NCBI RefSeq assembly: GCF_902459695.1
Contig: NZ_CABPRZ010000025.1
Location: 26,896 to 90,895 of the forward strand
Length of the DNA: 64,000 nucleotides
Reading direction: 5' to 3'
Source: Pandoraea terrae
GTDB lineage: Bacteria > Pseudomonadota > Gammaproteobacteria > Burkholderiales > Burkholderiaceae
Shown: piece by piece, positions 47,632-55,898 of the stretch
Numbering within the stretch: position 1 is the first letter of the stretch
How the letters are laid out: each line of letters begins with the position of its first letter
Made by a program: the position numbers and the translations under genes
Notes under the pieces: model-generated
The model's database searches: none
What the model saw: the letters and a program-made list of their open reading frames with translations, nothing else
What the model was told of the DNA's origin: nothing

Positions 47632-48926
47632 AGCTATTCAGCCAGGGCGGCCCCGTTGCGTCCGCCATCTCCTACGCCGGACTGATCGAGAAGATCGAGA
47701 TCCTGCGCTCTACACTGCGATGGTCGTCGAAGCTTGACCGGCCCGAGATCGATCGCTTGCTCAAGCAGGCGACCACGCTGCGCGACGAGGTCATGCAACT
47801 GTCGCACAAGGAGCGCTTCGTACAGGCCGCCGCGGCTGAAACGGAGCCGCTAGAGCAATCACCGCGCCAACGCCGTGAGGCGTTGCTCAAGCGGAGCTTT
47901 ATCTTCGAGGGCACGTTCGGTGACAATCCCAAGCTGCTCGAAGCGTTGGAGATCGCGGAGAAAGCAGCGCCGACCGATCTGCCGGTGCTGATTGACGGCG
48001 AGAGCGGGACCGGCAAGGAATTGATGGCCAAGGTCATCCATGCCAACGGTGCGAGGACGGACAAGCCGTTCATCTCGGTGAACTGCGGCGCGATCCCCGA
48101 CAATCTGATCGAATCCGAGCTGTTCGGGCACAAGCGGGGCGCCTTCACGGGGGCAAGTAACGACCGCAAGGGCAAATTCGAAAGTGCGCATACCGGCACT
48201 ATCTTTCTTGACGAGATCGGTGAGTTGCCGCTGCCGGGCCAGGTGAAACTGTTGCGCGTGCTCGAGGCGCACGAAATCCAGCGCGTCGGCTCGGACGAAG
48301 CCATCGGGGTGGATACCCGCATTGTGGCAGCGACCAACAAGGACCTGCGGCGCATGAGTCGGGAAGGCACGTTTCGCGAGGATCTGTTCTATCGGCTCAG
48401 CGTCATTCATGTGACGCTCCCGCCGCTTCGTGAGCGGCGTGACGAAATTGCGTTGCTGGTGGCCTATTTCAGCGACGAGGCCGCCGGCGCGCTCAAGCGC
48501 CGACCGGTCACCCTGACGCCGCGCCTGCGCGATTTTCTGATGACCTATGCGTTTCCCGGCAATATCCGCGAGTTGCGCAACCTGATATACCGCGTCTCGT
48601 GCCTGGCCGGCGACACGGCGGATCTCATTCATTTGCCGCAAGATATCCGGCCGCGGCCGGCGGGTCCGGTAGTGGTCGCCGGCGAGGCCGCTGTCACAGG
48701 GGCGGCGAGCCCGGCGTCGCTGAGTGAAGCCAAGCGGGCGGCCAGCGACGAGGCCGAGCGGGCGTTCCTCGAACGGGGCCTGCAGGAAGTGGGCGGCACC
48801 GTGGCCGAGCTGGCGCGGCGCTGCGACATGAACCGGTCCCACCTGCAGATGCTGCTCAAGAAGCACGGCATCCACTCGAAGGATTTCCGCGTGCACCATT
48901 CGGCCGAGGTCGTCAAGGAACCCTGA
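47628..48926 (+). CDS. Sigma-54 activator (bEBP) without a receiver domain
   Basis: A 432-residue protein. Residues 1-90 are an unassigned helical region; 92-330 form the AAA+ domain with Walker A GESGTGKE (124-131), the sigma-54 contact loop GAFTGA (171-176) and Walker B FLDEIGELPL; the C-terminus has a Fis-type HTH (VAELARRCDMNRSHLQMLLKKHG). The absence of REC or GAF suggests control by a partner or by phosphorylation rather than by a two-component system. The start overlaps the exporter stop (ATGA), so it is the last gene of the export operon and the obvious activator of the -24/-12 promoters listed here. Confidence 0.92.
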   Translation: MKLFSQGGPVASAISYAGLIEKIEILRSTLRWSSKLDRPEIDRLLKQATTLRDEVMQLSHKERFVQAAAAETEPLEQSPRQRREALLKRSFIFEGTFGDNPKLLEALEIAEKAAPTDLPVLIDGESGTGKELMAKVIHANGARTDKPFISVNCGAIPDNLIESELFGHKRGAFTGASNDRKGKFESAHTGTIFLDEIGELPLPGQVKLLRVLEAHEIQRVGSDEAIGVDTRIVAATNKDLRRMSREGTFREDLFYRLSVIHVTLPPLRERRDEIALLVAYFSDEAAGALKRRPVTLTPRLRDFLMTYAFPGNIRELRNLIYRVSCLAGDTADLIHLPQDIRPRPAGPVVVAGEAAVTGAASPASLSEAKRAASDEAERAFLERGLQEVGGTVAELARRCDMNRSHLQMLLKKHGIHSKDFRVHHSAEVVKEP

Positions 48927-48961
48927 TTCGCGTCGCGTCGGGGCCCGAATGGCGGATGGGC

Positions 48962-49732
48962 TCACACTACGGGGTTCAAGAGCGTTTTGTCGCCACCATC
49001 CAGTGTTTGGGCGCGTACCACCACCACCGAGATATTGTCATGGCCACCACGATCGAGTGCTAATTGCACCAGCGAATGCGCGACCTGGTCGCAATCGTCA
49101 CCGGCCAGCGCGCCCGCGATGGCAGCGTCTGACACCTCGTGGTTCAGACCGTCGCTACACAGCAGGAAGGTATCGCCGTCGCTGACTTCCGCCACGAGTT
49201 GGTCCAATTCCAGCGTCGCCGCGGCGCCGACCGCGCGCGTGATCATATGTTGGGCGGGGTGATGCAAGGCCTCTTCGGCGGTGATCAGGCCACGCGCCTT
49301 GAGCATCTCGACCTGGCTGTGGTCGTGCGTCAATTGCGTGAGCTCGCTGGCGCGATATCGATAAAGCCGACTGTCGCCGGCCCACAGGCAGCCGACATGC
49401 CGCCCGCACGCAAGGAGCGCGACCACGGTGCTGCCGACACAGCGCACTTGCCAGCGCGCCGCCTGCGCCACCAAGTGACGATTGGCGTCGCCCAGGGCCG
49501 CACGCGCATCTTCGAGCATTTCATCGAGGGTGCCTGACGGCGCCAATTCGGACAAGGCCTGCACCACCCGCTGGCTGGCGTACTCGCCCTCGGCGTGTCC
49601 TCCCATGCCGTCGGCCACGGCCCATACGCCTCGCTCGGGTTGGGCAAGGCAAGCATCCTCATTGCGTTCCCTCAGGCATCCGACGTCCGAGCAGATCGCG
49701 CAGGTCCAACGGAACTGCGACGCATAGGTCAC
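48962..49732 (-). CDS. PP2C-type Ser/Thr protein phosphatase
   Basis: A 256-residue cytosolic PPM phosphatase. The metal-binding motifs are present: SDVGCLRERNEDA, VADGMGGH, GDSRLYRYR, SDGLNHEVSD and GGHDNISVVVV. It should remove phosphates placed by the Ser/Thr kinase of the cluster. It lies 101 bases downstream of peptide gene E on the same strand and converges with the activator gene; E and the phosphatase may share the sigma-54 promoter at 50199-50214. Confidence 0.93.
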   Translation of the reverse strand: MTYASQFRWTCAICSDVGCLRERNEDACLAQPERGVWAVADGMGGHAEGEYASQRVVQALSELAPSGTLDEMLEDARAALGDANRHLVAQAARWQVRCVGSTVVALLACGRHVGCLWAGDSRLYRYRASELTQLTHDHSQVEMLKARGLITAEEALHHPAQHMITRAVGAAATLELDQLVAEVSDGDTFLLCSDGLNHEVSDAAIAGALAGDDCDQVAHSLVQLALDRGGHDNISVVVVRAQTLDGGDKTLLNPVV

Positions 49733-49833
49733 GATCGTCTCCGCGGAGTTTGGCGCATAGGCGCATACGTTGCATCGGTTCGCGATCGGGCGGGCGCGTA
49801 CGCCGGGCGCCGGACCGTCATGCTGCCGTCCAC

Positions 49834-50121
49834 TCAGGCCCGGCGGCCGTTCTTGGCCCCCTGATCCGCGCTAACGTTGATATTCGTGTTCGGTGCCGTG
49901 TTTCGGATATCGATGTTCTGGAACTGGTTGACCATTTGGTCAGCATAGAAGTTGTTGGTGGTCTCGTAAAGGTTAACGACCGTGCCGGCGCCAGACACGT
50001 CATCCGAGTAGGGGCGGATCCAGCCGAACACCCACGGGGCGGCGCCGCCGCGGATCCGCGACATGCTGATGGCGTCGAGCGGGTGCTCGTTATCGAGGTC
50101 TTTGATGGTGAGCGTGGCCAT
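49834..50121 (-). CDS. Double-glycine leader peptide E
   Basis: A 95-residue precursor with the shared 26-residue leader (TIKDL, PLDAISM, RIRGG). The mature part (69 residues) starts AAPWVFGW and is Asn-rich (NNFYADQMVNQFQNIDIRN, NTNINVSADQ); no Cys. It sits 17 kb from the other four genes, on the other side of the exporter operon. GGAGACTGACC precedes the ATG at 50121; a longer frame upstream is not needed. Confidence 0.82.
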   Translation of the reverse strand: MATLTIKDLDNEHPLDAISMSRIRGGAAPWVFGWIRPYSDDVSGAGTVVNLYETTNNFYADQMVNQFQNIDIRNTAPNTNINVSADQGAKNGRRA

Positions 50122-50198
50122 GGTCAGTCTCCAAAGGGGGATTGGGGGCCCGGCGAGGGCCTGCGCGGGATGGGCCGCATTCCGCTGCTTCATGAATG

Positions 50199-50214
50199 AG
50201 CAATCGGCGTGCCA
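50199..50214 (-). promoter_or_regulatory. Sigma-54 promoter of peptide E (and phosphatase)
   Basis: On the minus strand TGGCACGCCGATTGCT matches the full sigma-54 consensus TGGCACG-N4-TTGCW. Transcription would begin near 50189, 68 bases before the start codon. This is the best -24/-12 element in the window. Confidence 0.85.
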
Positions 50215-50439
50215 AGCCGGGGAGGGGACGAGGTCATTTTGTTTAACCCATTGATTTCACATCGTTTGCCGTGGCTCCGGCGTGTAGGGTGCGGTGTGAT
50301 AAGGCAGGCCAGCGGGCGAAAATGAGCGCGGCGGACCAACACAATACTCGCGAAACTGTTGGCGTGGCCCCGACGATTGATGACCTCAGGCCTGCCATGT
50401 CTTTCCGGAAACCCTTGTCGATACGCGGGGTGGGGTGGT

Positions 50440-50455
50440 TGGCACGGTTGATGCG
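50440..50455 (+). promoter_or_regulatory. Sigma-54 promoter of the LRAT-like gene
   Basis: TGGCACGGTTGATGCG has the perfect -24 box TGGCACG and exact GG-N10-GC; the -12 box is ATGC as at 32216. Start near 50466, about 48 bases before the ATG. The 392-base spacer between peptide E and this gene holds no other gene. Confidence 0.75.
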
Positions 50456-50513
50456 TGGTACATGGCAAGGAAGCCGTCATGACGGCGACTCACCAACACA
50501 GCAGAGGCAAGCC

Positions 50514-51008
50514 ATGAGCCACCAAGACCAACGAGCGCATGACCGCCAGGCCTGTCCGGCAGCGGCAGCCGACGATTTCCCGCTGGGTGCGCATCTCGTT
50601 ACCGAACGGCATGGCTACGAACACCACGGCATCTACGTCGGCGAAGGCAAGGTGATCCACTATGCCGGCTTCGCACATTCCTTGCACCCGGCCCCGGTCG
50701 AGGAAAGTTCCCTCGAACGCTTCGCCGCCGGTCATGGCATCAGCGTCAAGCGGGCTCCCTGCGCCAAGTACGTTGGCATGGAAGCCGTGCGCCGTGCACG
50801 CTCCCGCCTTGGCGAAAATGAATACCGCCTGCTGACCAACAATTGCGAACACTTCTGCTCATGGTGCCTGTTCGGTGAAAGCCGTAGCGAACAAGTGGAA
50901 GCATGCCTGAGCCATCCGCGCATCGCTGTACACGCGGTTATCAACATGCTGAAGACCTTTCTCGAAACAGAATGGAAAGGCCGGCAACCGGGTCTGCGCA
51001 TCGCGTGA
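50514..51008 (+). CDS. LRAT-like (NlpC/P60-superfamily) protein
   Basis: A 164-residue protein with the lecithin:retinol-acyltransferase-like circularly permuted NlpC/P60 fold: GAHLVTERHGYEHHGIYVG with the catalytic His near 37-38, KVIHYAG, and NNCEHFCSWCLFGE with the catalytic Cys111. Bacterial members are thought to be acyltransferases or thiol hydrolases. No signal peptide. GAGGCAAGCC precedes the ATG. It shares its promoter type with the peptide genes and is probably part of the same response. Confidence 0.85.
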   Translation: MSHQDQRAHDRQACPAAAADDFPLGAHLVTERHGYEHHGIYVGEGKVIHYAGFAHSLHPAPVEESSLERFAAGHGISVKRAPCAKYVGMEAVRRARSRLGENEYRLLTNNCEHFCSWCLFGESRSEQVEACLSHPRIAVHAVINMLKTFLETEWKGRQPGLRIA

Positions 51009-51195
51009 CCGTGGCGTCCCTCGCCGGGACACGAAGGAGCTGACATGTCATGCCTGATCGATTGGGAAAGCCGCAGGGTGTTATGCGGGCGAGTGCGCTT
51101 GCGGGGATGCGGGGCCGGTATGGCGACGCGCGGGCGTGGGAGTGAGCATGGGCGGCATGGCCGTCCGCGCCGGGCAAAGTGCCGGCCGGCGCGAT

Positions 51196-51211
51196 CGGCA
51201 CGCCATTTGCA
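51196..51211 (+). promoter_or_regulatory. Orphan sigma-54-type element
   Basis: CGGCACGCCATTTGCA differs from the consensus TGGCACG-N4-TTGCA only at the first base and has exact spacing. It reads towards the 3' end of the leftward LysR gene, so no rightward gene follows; the 279-base spacer 51009-51287 contains no convincing gene. It may be the remnant promoter of a lost cluster gene. Confidence 0.5.
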
Positions 51212-51287
51212 GGCCGCCCAACCAAGGCAAGTCGGCCGGGGCGATGGATATTGCTGCGGGGATTGACCTTGGGCAGATTCTCGGTGC

Positions 51288-52193
51288 TCACGTCAGCCAC
51301 GCTGGATCGCGCAGCGCCTCGGTGACGTGCCGCACGGCCGTGGCACAGGCCGGATTGTCGTTCTGTGTCCGCCATGCGAGCAACAGGTCCGCCGTCACTT
51401 CATCCACGCCGATCAGTGGTTTGAACACGACGTCCGCGAAGCGCACGCGCTCGGCTGAGCGCGGCACGAGCGCGACACCCAATCCCGCGCCGACGAGTGC
51501 GAGGATCGAATGGGTTTGCGTAATGTGCTGTGTTTCCGCGACGGTCACGCCCATTGCCTGAAGCAGCCCGGTAATCAAGCCGTGGAAATACACGCCTTCG
51601 ACGGGTGGATACGTGATGAAGTTTTCGCCCGCGAGATCCTGTAGCGCGATCGCCTCGCGCCCGGCTAAAGGATGCGCGTCAGGCAATACCGCGCACAGCG
51701 GCTCACGATAAACCCGCATCGACGCGACGCCCGGCTGAATGATCGGCGGGCGCGACAGACCCATGTCAATCTGTTCGTCGCGCAATGCAAGCAGTTGCTG
51801 GGGCGAACTCATCTCTCGCAGTGTCAGCGATACCTCGGGCATCGCCTTGCGCAGCAGCGCGACGAATCGCGGCAGAAACACATAGCTCGAAGCAGCCGTG
51901 AATGCGACCGTCAGCGAGCCTGTATCGCCGGCGGCAATGCGTTGAGCGTCGAGCACCGCATCGCCCGTTTGCGCGAGGATGCGGCGTGCCGAGCGCGCGA
52001 ATGCCGCACCTGCGGGCGTCAGACGTATTGCGCGAGCACGACGGTCGAAAAGCGCCGCGCCAACCGCGTGCTCGAGCGCCTGAATCTGCCGCGTGAGCGG
52101 CGGCTGCGTCATGTTCAGGCGCTCTGCGGCGCGCCGGTAGTTCATTTCCCCGACGACGGCGAGAAAGCAGCGAAGCTGGGCAAGCGTGACCAT
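51288..52193 (-). CDS. LysR family transcriptional regulator
   Basis: A 301-residue LTTR: N-terminal winged HTH (LRCFLAVVGEMNYRRAAERLNMTQPPLTRQIQALE) and a substrate-binding domain with the typical VAFTAASSYVFLPRF and GLGVALVPRSAERV segments. It is divergent from the Ldh dehydrogenase gene with a 155-base spacer and probably controls that operon in response to a hydroxy-acid. Confidence 0.93.
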   Translation of the reverse strand: MVTLAQLRCFLAVVGEMNYRRAAERLNMTQPPLTRQIQALEHAVGAALFDRRARAIRLTPAGAAFARSARRILAQTGDAVLDAQRIAAGDTGSLTVAFTAASSYVFLPRFVALLRKAMPEVSLTLREMSSPQQLLALRDEQIDMGLSRPPIIQPGVASMRVYREPLCAVLPDAHPLAGREAIALQDLAGENFITYPPVEGVYFHGLITGLLQAMGVTVAETQHITQTHSILALVGAGLGVALVPRSAERVRFADVVFKPLIGVDEVTADLLLAWRTQNDNPACATAVRHVTEALRDPAWLT

Positions 52194-52213
52194 TGATGCA
52201 GTATAAGTATCAA
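52193..52213. promoter_or_regulatory. Probable LysR-type binding site
   Basis: TTGAT-N11-ATCAA is an interrupted palindrome with the T-N11-A core of LTTR boxes. It overlaps the first base of the LysR start codon region, in the divergent spacer, as expected for an autoregulating LTTR. Confidence 0.5.
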
Positions 52214-52348
52214 CTGATGCGCATACAAGCCTTTCAGGTATCGGTTGCGGGCGATACGCTAGTTCCGACCGTCACAGCCTTCGCGCGTGACATTGACGCC
52301 TTCGACTCACGGGCCGCGCTGCCGGCCTGACCTGGAGACCCTGTTTCA

Positions 52349-53425
52349 ATGAACCTGACTGAACTTCCCGTCACCATCCGACGCCCGCATCAAGCGCTTG
52401 CGACCTTCGCGACACGCCTTTTCACTGCCGCGGGCATGGATGCCGACAAGGCCGCATGCGTCGCGGACCTGCTGGTGCTGACCGACATGATGGGCCGCCC
52501 GACGCACGGCCTCGCGCAATGCCCCGCGTACCTCGACGAACTGGTCAACGGCCGCATGACGGCTAGCGGCTCGCCCGAAACGGTGCGCGATACCGGCGCC
52601 ACCGTCGTCTGGGACGGTGGCTATCTACCGGGATTGTGGCTGATGGAGCAGGCGTTGACGCTCGGCTTCGAACGTCTGCCCGAGCACGGCGTGTTCACAT
52701 TTTCGATGCGCCGCAGCCATCACATCGGTTGTCTCGCGGCGCTCGCGAAGCAGGCCACCGACCGAGGCTATTACGCGTTGATCGCGTCGTCCGGTCCGCA
52801 TACCAAAGTGGTCGCGCCGTTTGGCGGCAAGGAAGGGCTCTTTAGTCCCAATCCGTTTGCATTCGCTTTCCCGACCACCGGCTTCCCGGTGCTGGTCGAT
52901 ACCTGCGCATCGCTCACGACGGTATCGATGACGCGCCAGCGAGCCGCAGCCGGCGTGCCATTCGATCATGCGTGGCTGCTCGACGCCGACGGCCGGCCGA
53001 CGCGCGAGCCTGCAGTGATGGAGCGCAGCGATGACCGCGGCAGTCTGATGCTGCTCGGTGGCGAGGAGGCGGGACACAAGGGCTTCGGTCTTGCTCTGAT
53101 GGTCGAAGCGCTCACGCAGGGCCTTTCGGGCTTTGGCCGCCGAGACGCCCCGACGCGCTGGGGCGCGAACGTTTACCTGCAACTGATGGATCCCGCAGCG
53201 TTCGCCGGCACTGCGGAATCGATCGCGCAGATGGACTTTCTCGCGCAGCGCTGCCACGCGAACTCGCCCGTCGATCCCGCGCGTCCCGTGCGCCTGCCCG
53301 GCGAACAGGCGACGCGCAACATCGAGCAGCACCTGCGCGACGGTATTGCGCTCTCGCCCCCGACGGTCGCCGCGTTGCACAACTGGGCGCAGCGCCTGAA
53401 CGTGGACGACGTCGCGCTGCCCTGA
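52349..53425 (+). CDS. Ldh-family NAD(P)-dependent malate/(S)-lactate-type dehydrogenase
   Basis: A 358-residue member of the Ldh2/LdhA family that includes malate, sulfolactate and ureidoglycolate dehydrogenases. Visible marks: FTMRRSHHIG-like region FSMRRSHHIGCLAALA (active-site His), SPNPFAFAFP, GGEEAGHKGFGLALMVEALTQGLSG. It should oxidise a 2-hydroxy-acid to a 2-keto-acid in the cytosol. The MFS carrier gene follows 72 bases later, so uptake and oxidation are coupled. Confidence 0.9.
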   Translation: MNLTELPVTIRRPHQALATFATRLFTAAGMDADKAACVADLLVLTDMMGRPTHGLAQCPAYLDELVNGRMTASGSPETVRDTGATVVWDGGYLPGLWLMEQALTLGFERLPEHGVFTFSMRRSHHIGCLAALAKQATDRGYYALIASSGPHTKVVAPFGGKEGLFSPNPFAFAFPTTGFPVLVDTCASLTTVSMTRQRAAAGVPFDHAWLLDADGRPTREPAVMERSDDRGSLMLLGGEEAGHKGFGLALMVEALTQGLSGFGRRDAPTRWGANVYLQLMDPAAFAGTAESIAQMDFLAQRCHANSPVDPARPVRLPGEQATRNIEQHLRDGIALSPPTVAALHNWAQRLNVDDVALP

Positions 53426-53497
53426 CACGGCAGCTGCGCGGCTTCGCAGCGACGCATCACCAGGCAAACAATTGCACAGACAATCCGGAGACAAACG

Positions 53498-54820
53498 ATG
53501 GAAAACGATCTGGCGGCCGACGCCATGCCGCCGCGTAATCTCGCGCTCGCGCATCGCCGCACCAACGCGCGCTGGTTCATGCTGGGGCTGGTTTTCATCG
53601 GCACCATCATCAACTATCTGGACCGCACCAACATGTCGGTCGTCGCGCCGCTCATCTCCAAGGAATTCGCGGTCAGCCCGGTCGCGATGGGCGTGCTCTT
53701 CTCGGCGTTTTCCTGGGCGTTTGCAATCGCGACGCTGCCGGGTGGCTATCTGCTCGACCGCTTCGGCACGAAGGTGACGTACGGCCTATGCCTTGCCGCA
53801 TGGTCGCTGATGACGACGCTGCAAACGTTCGCGGGCGGCTTCGCGTCGCTGTTCGGATTGCGCTTTGGCGTCGGCGCGGCGGAAGCGCCCGCTTTCCCTG
53901 CCAACAACAAGCTGGCGACCGCGTGGTTTCCGCAGCGTGAGCGCGGTGTCGCCGGAAGCGTGTGCTCGATGGGCGTGTACGTCGGCACGGCATTTCTGAC
54001 GCCTGTCGAGTTCTACATCGCGTCGAACTACGGGTGGCGCGGCGTGTTCATGGTTTCCGGGCTGATGGGCCTCGTCTGGGCGGCCGTATGGTTTGCCGCT
54101 TACCGCGAGCCCGCGCAAAGCCGGTTTGCGAACGACGCTGAACTCGACTATATCCGCGACGGCGGCGGTATCGTCGAGCACCCCGGTAAGGCCGGGCGCT
54201 TCCGTTGGGATCATTGCTGGCAACTGTTGCGCTTTCGCCAGATCTGGGGTGTGTGCATCGGCAAGCTCGCCGCGACGACTACGCTGTATTTCTTTCTGAC
54301 CTGGTTTCCGACCTATCTGATGCAGGCGCGCGGCATGAGCATGTTGCATGCGGGGACGGCGGCCATTGGTCCGTACCTGTCGGCGGCGGCTGGCGTCATG
54401 TTCGGCGGCTGGTGGGGTGACTGGATGATCCGGCGCGGCATCTGCGTCAGCACGGCGCGCAAGACGCCGATGGTGGTCGGGCTGCTGTTGACAGGATCGA
54501 TCGTGCTGGCCAACTTTACGAGCTCAAACGCCATCGTGATCGCCGTCCTGTGCGTGGCGTTCTTCGCGCAGGGCATGTCGTCGACGACATGGGTCGTCGT
54601 TTCGGAGATTGCGCCGCGTGACCTGGTCGGCATGACAGGCAGCATTGCGAGCTTCGCGAGCAACCTTGCCGGCATCATCACGCCGATCACGATCGGCTTC
54701 ATCGTGCAGAAGACAGGTTCATTCGAATGGGCACTTGGCTTCTGCGCAATCGTCGCCTTGGTGGGCGTGCTGTCTTACACGATAGTGCTCGGTCGGATCG
54801 AACGTCTGAAAATTGAGTGA
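53498..54820 (+). CDS. MFS transporter, anion:cation symporter type
   Basis: A 440-residue carrier with twelve predicted helices. It carries the ACS-family signature LDRTNMSVVAPLISKEF near the N-terminus and GGYLLDRFGTK in loop 2-3. Substrates of this family are organic acids such as galactonate, tartrate or phthalate. It lies behind the Ldh dehydrogenase gene and converges with the 2-hydroxyacid dehydrogenase, whose stop is 2 bases away. Likely imports the acid oxidised by that dehydrogenase. Confidence 0.93.
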   Translation: MENDLAADAMPPRNLALAHRRTNARWFMLGLVFIGTIINYLDRTNMSVVAPLISKEFAVSPVAMGVLFSAFSWAFAIATLPGGYLLDRFGTKVTYGLCLAAWSLMTTLQTFAGGFASLFGLRFGVGAAEAPAFPANNKLATAWFPQRERGVAGSVCSMGVYVGTAFLTPVEFYIASNYGWRGVFMVSGLMGLVWAAVWFAAYREPAQSRFANDAELDYIRDGGGIVEHPGKAGRFRWDHCWQLLRFRQIWGVCIGKLAATTTLYFFLTWFPTYLMQARGMSMLHAGTAAIGPYLSAAAGVMFGGWWGDWMIRRGICVSTARKTPMVVGLLLTGSIVLANFTSSNAIVIAVLCVAFFAQGMSSTTWVVVSEIAPRDLVGMTGSIASFASNLAGIITPITIGFIVQKTGSFEWALGFCAIVALVGVLSYTIVLGRIERLKIE

Positions 54821-54822
54821 CA

Positions 54823-55782
54823 TCAATATGACAACTTGTCGCGCGGTCCCGCAATGCCGAAATGCGTTGCAAGCGTATCGACGACGTTTTCCGCCATGCT
54901 CCGGCGCGTTTCCTCGGTTGCCGAACCGATATGGGGTGTCAGGACCACTCTGCGGTCCCGGATCAGCGCTTGCGGAACCGCCGGTTCATGCTCGAAAACA
55001 TCGAGAGCTGCACCTGCGATTCTGTTCGCGGCAAACGCAGCAATCAGTGCCGTTTCATCCACCACGGGACCGCGTGAAATGTTCACGATAAAGCCGCGAG
55101 GACCGAGCGCATCGATCACAGCTGCATTCACCAAATGATGTGTGGCAGGAGAAAGCGGGCATGTCAGGATCAGCATGTCGCAATCGTGCGCGAGCCGCAC
55201 CACATTGTCGTAATAGGGGATATCGACGGGTTTGCGGGTAGGGCCGAAATAGGCGACCTTCGAGCCGAAGGCGTGCAGGCGCTTCGCGATGGCCGAGCCG
55301 ATTGTGCCAAGACCGACAATCCCGACGTTCATGCGTGAGATTGAACGGCCCAGCGGATACTGTCCCTGTTCAGGCCAGACGCCGGAGCGGACAAAGGCGT
55401 CCGCGTACACGAAGTCGCGGGTTACCGCGAGTGCTAGTCCGACAGCGGCGTTTGCCACGTCTTCGGCAAGAATGTGAGAGGTATTCTCGATCCTGATGCC
55501 GCGCGCCTTTGCGGCCTCTACATCCAGGTTATCAAGGCCAGCGCTGTAGCTTGAAATGATCTCAAGCGAAGGAACGGCATCGAGGAATGCTGCGTCGATC
55601 TTCGTTTTGCGTAATGCAATGCCACGAATGGCCGGACCGTGCTCTTTGAGAAACGAGGTAGCGGCCGCCGGGTTCCTGGGGAGGTCAAGAACGGTGAAAA
55701 GCGCTTTGAGCTCTGCATTTGTCCATTCCGGCAAATCTGCCGCATTCAGGACGATCGGCTTGACCGTATCCGCTGTTTGCAT
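54823..55782 (-). CDS. D-2-hydroxyacid dehydrogenase (NAD-dependent)
   Basis: A 319-residue protein with a NAD Rossmann motif GIVGLGTIG (about 148-156), the catalytic Arg/Glu/His set in NISRGPVVDETAL and LTPHIGSATEETR. Typical of glyoxylate/hydroxypyruvate reductase-like enzymes. It faces the MFS gene tail-to-tail and is followed upstream by another MFS gene on the same strand, 116 bases away. Confidence 0.92.
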   Translation of the reverse strand: MQTADTVKPIVLNAADLPEWTNAELKALFTVLDLPRNPAAATSFLKEHGPAIRGIALRKTKIDAAFLDAVPSLEIISSYSAGLDNLDVEAAKARGIRIENTSHILAEDVANAAVGLALAVTRDFVYADAFVRSGVWPEQGQYPLGRSISRMNVGIVGLGTIGSAIAKRLHAFGSKVAYFGPTRKPVDIPYYDNVVRLAHDCDMLILTCPLSPATHHLVNAAVIDALGPRGFIVNISRGPVVDETALIAAFAANRIAGAALDVFEHEPAVPQALIRDRRVVLTPHIGSATEETRRSMAENVVDTLATHFGIAGPRDKLSY

Positions 55783-55898
55783 GTTTTGGTTTCCATAAAT
55801 GAGTGCCCGGACTCTGCATTTGGACGCCGGGCTTGCTGCAGATGAGTGATGTCAAATCGATTGGCGCATGGGCCGAAGCCTGTCTTCGCAAGGGCGCG

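Noticed and set aside
38037..49732. Type VI secretion locus, suggested by kinase, phosphatase and FHA genes
   Set aside because: No sheath, Hcp, VgrG, baseplate or TssM/L gene is present; the transport genes are of type I.
51045..51266. Small gene after AAGGAGCTGAC
   Set aside because: A good ribosome binding site, but both frames that begin here (ATG 51045 and 51050) give Arg-rich, featureless products; the second has only 31 residues.
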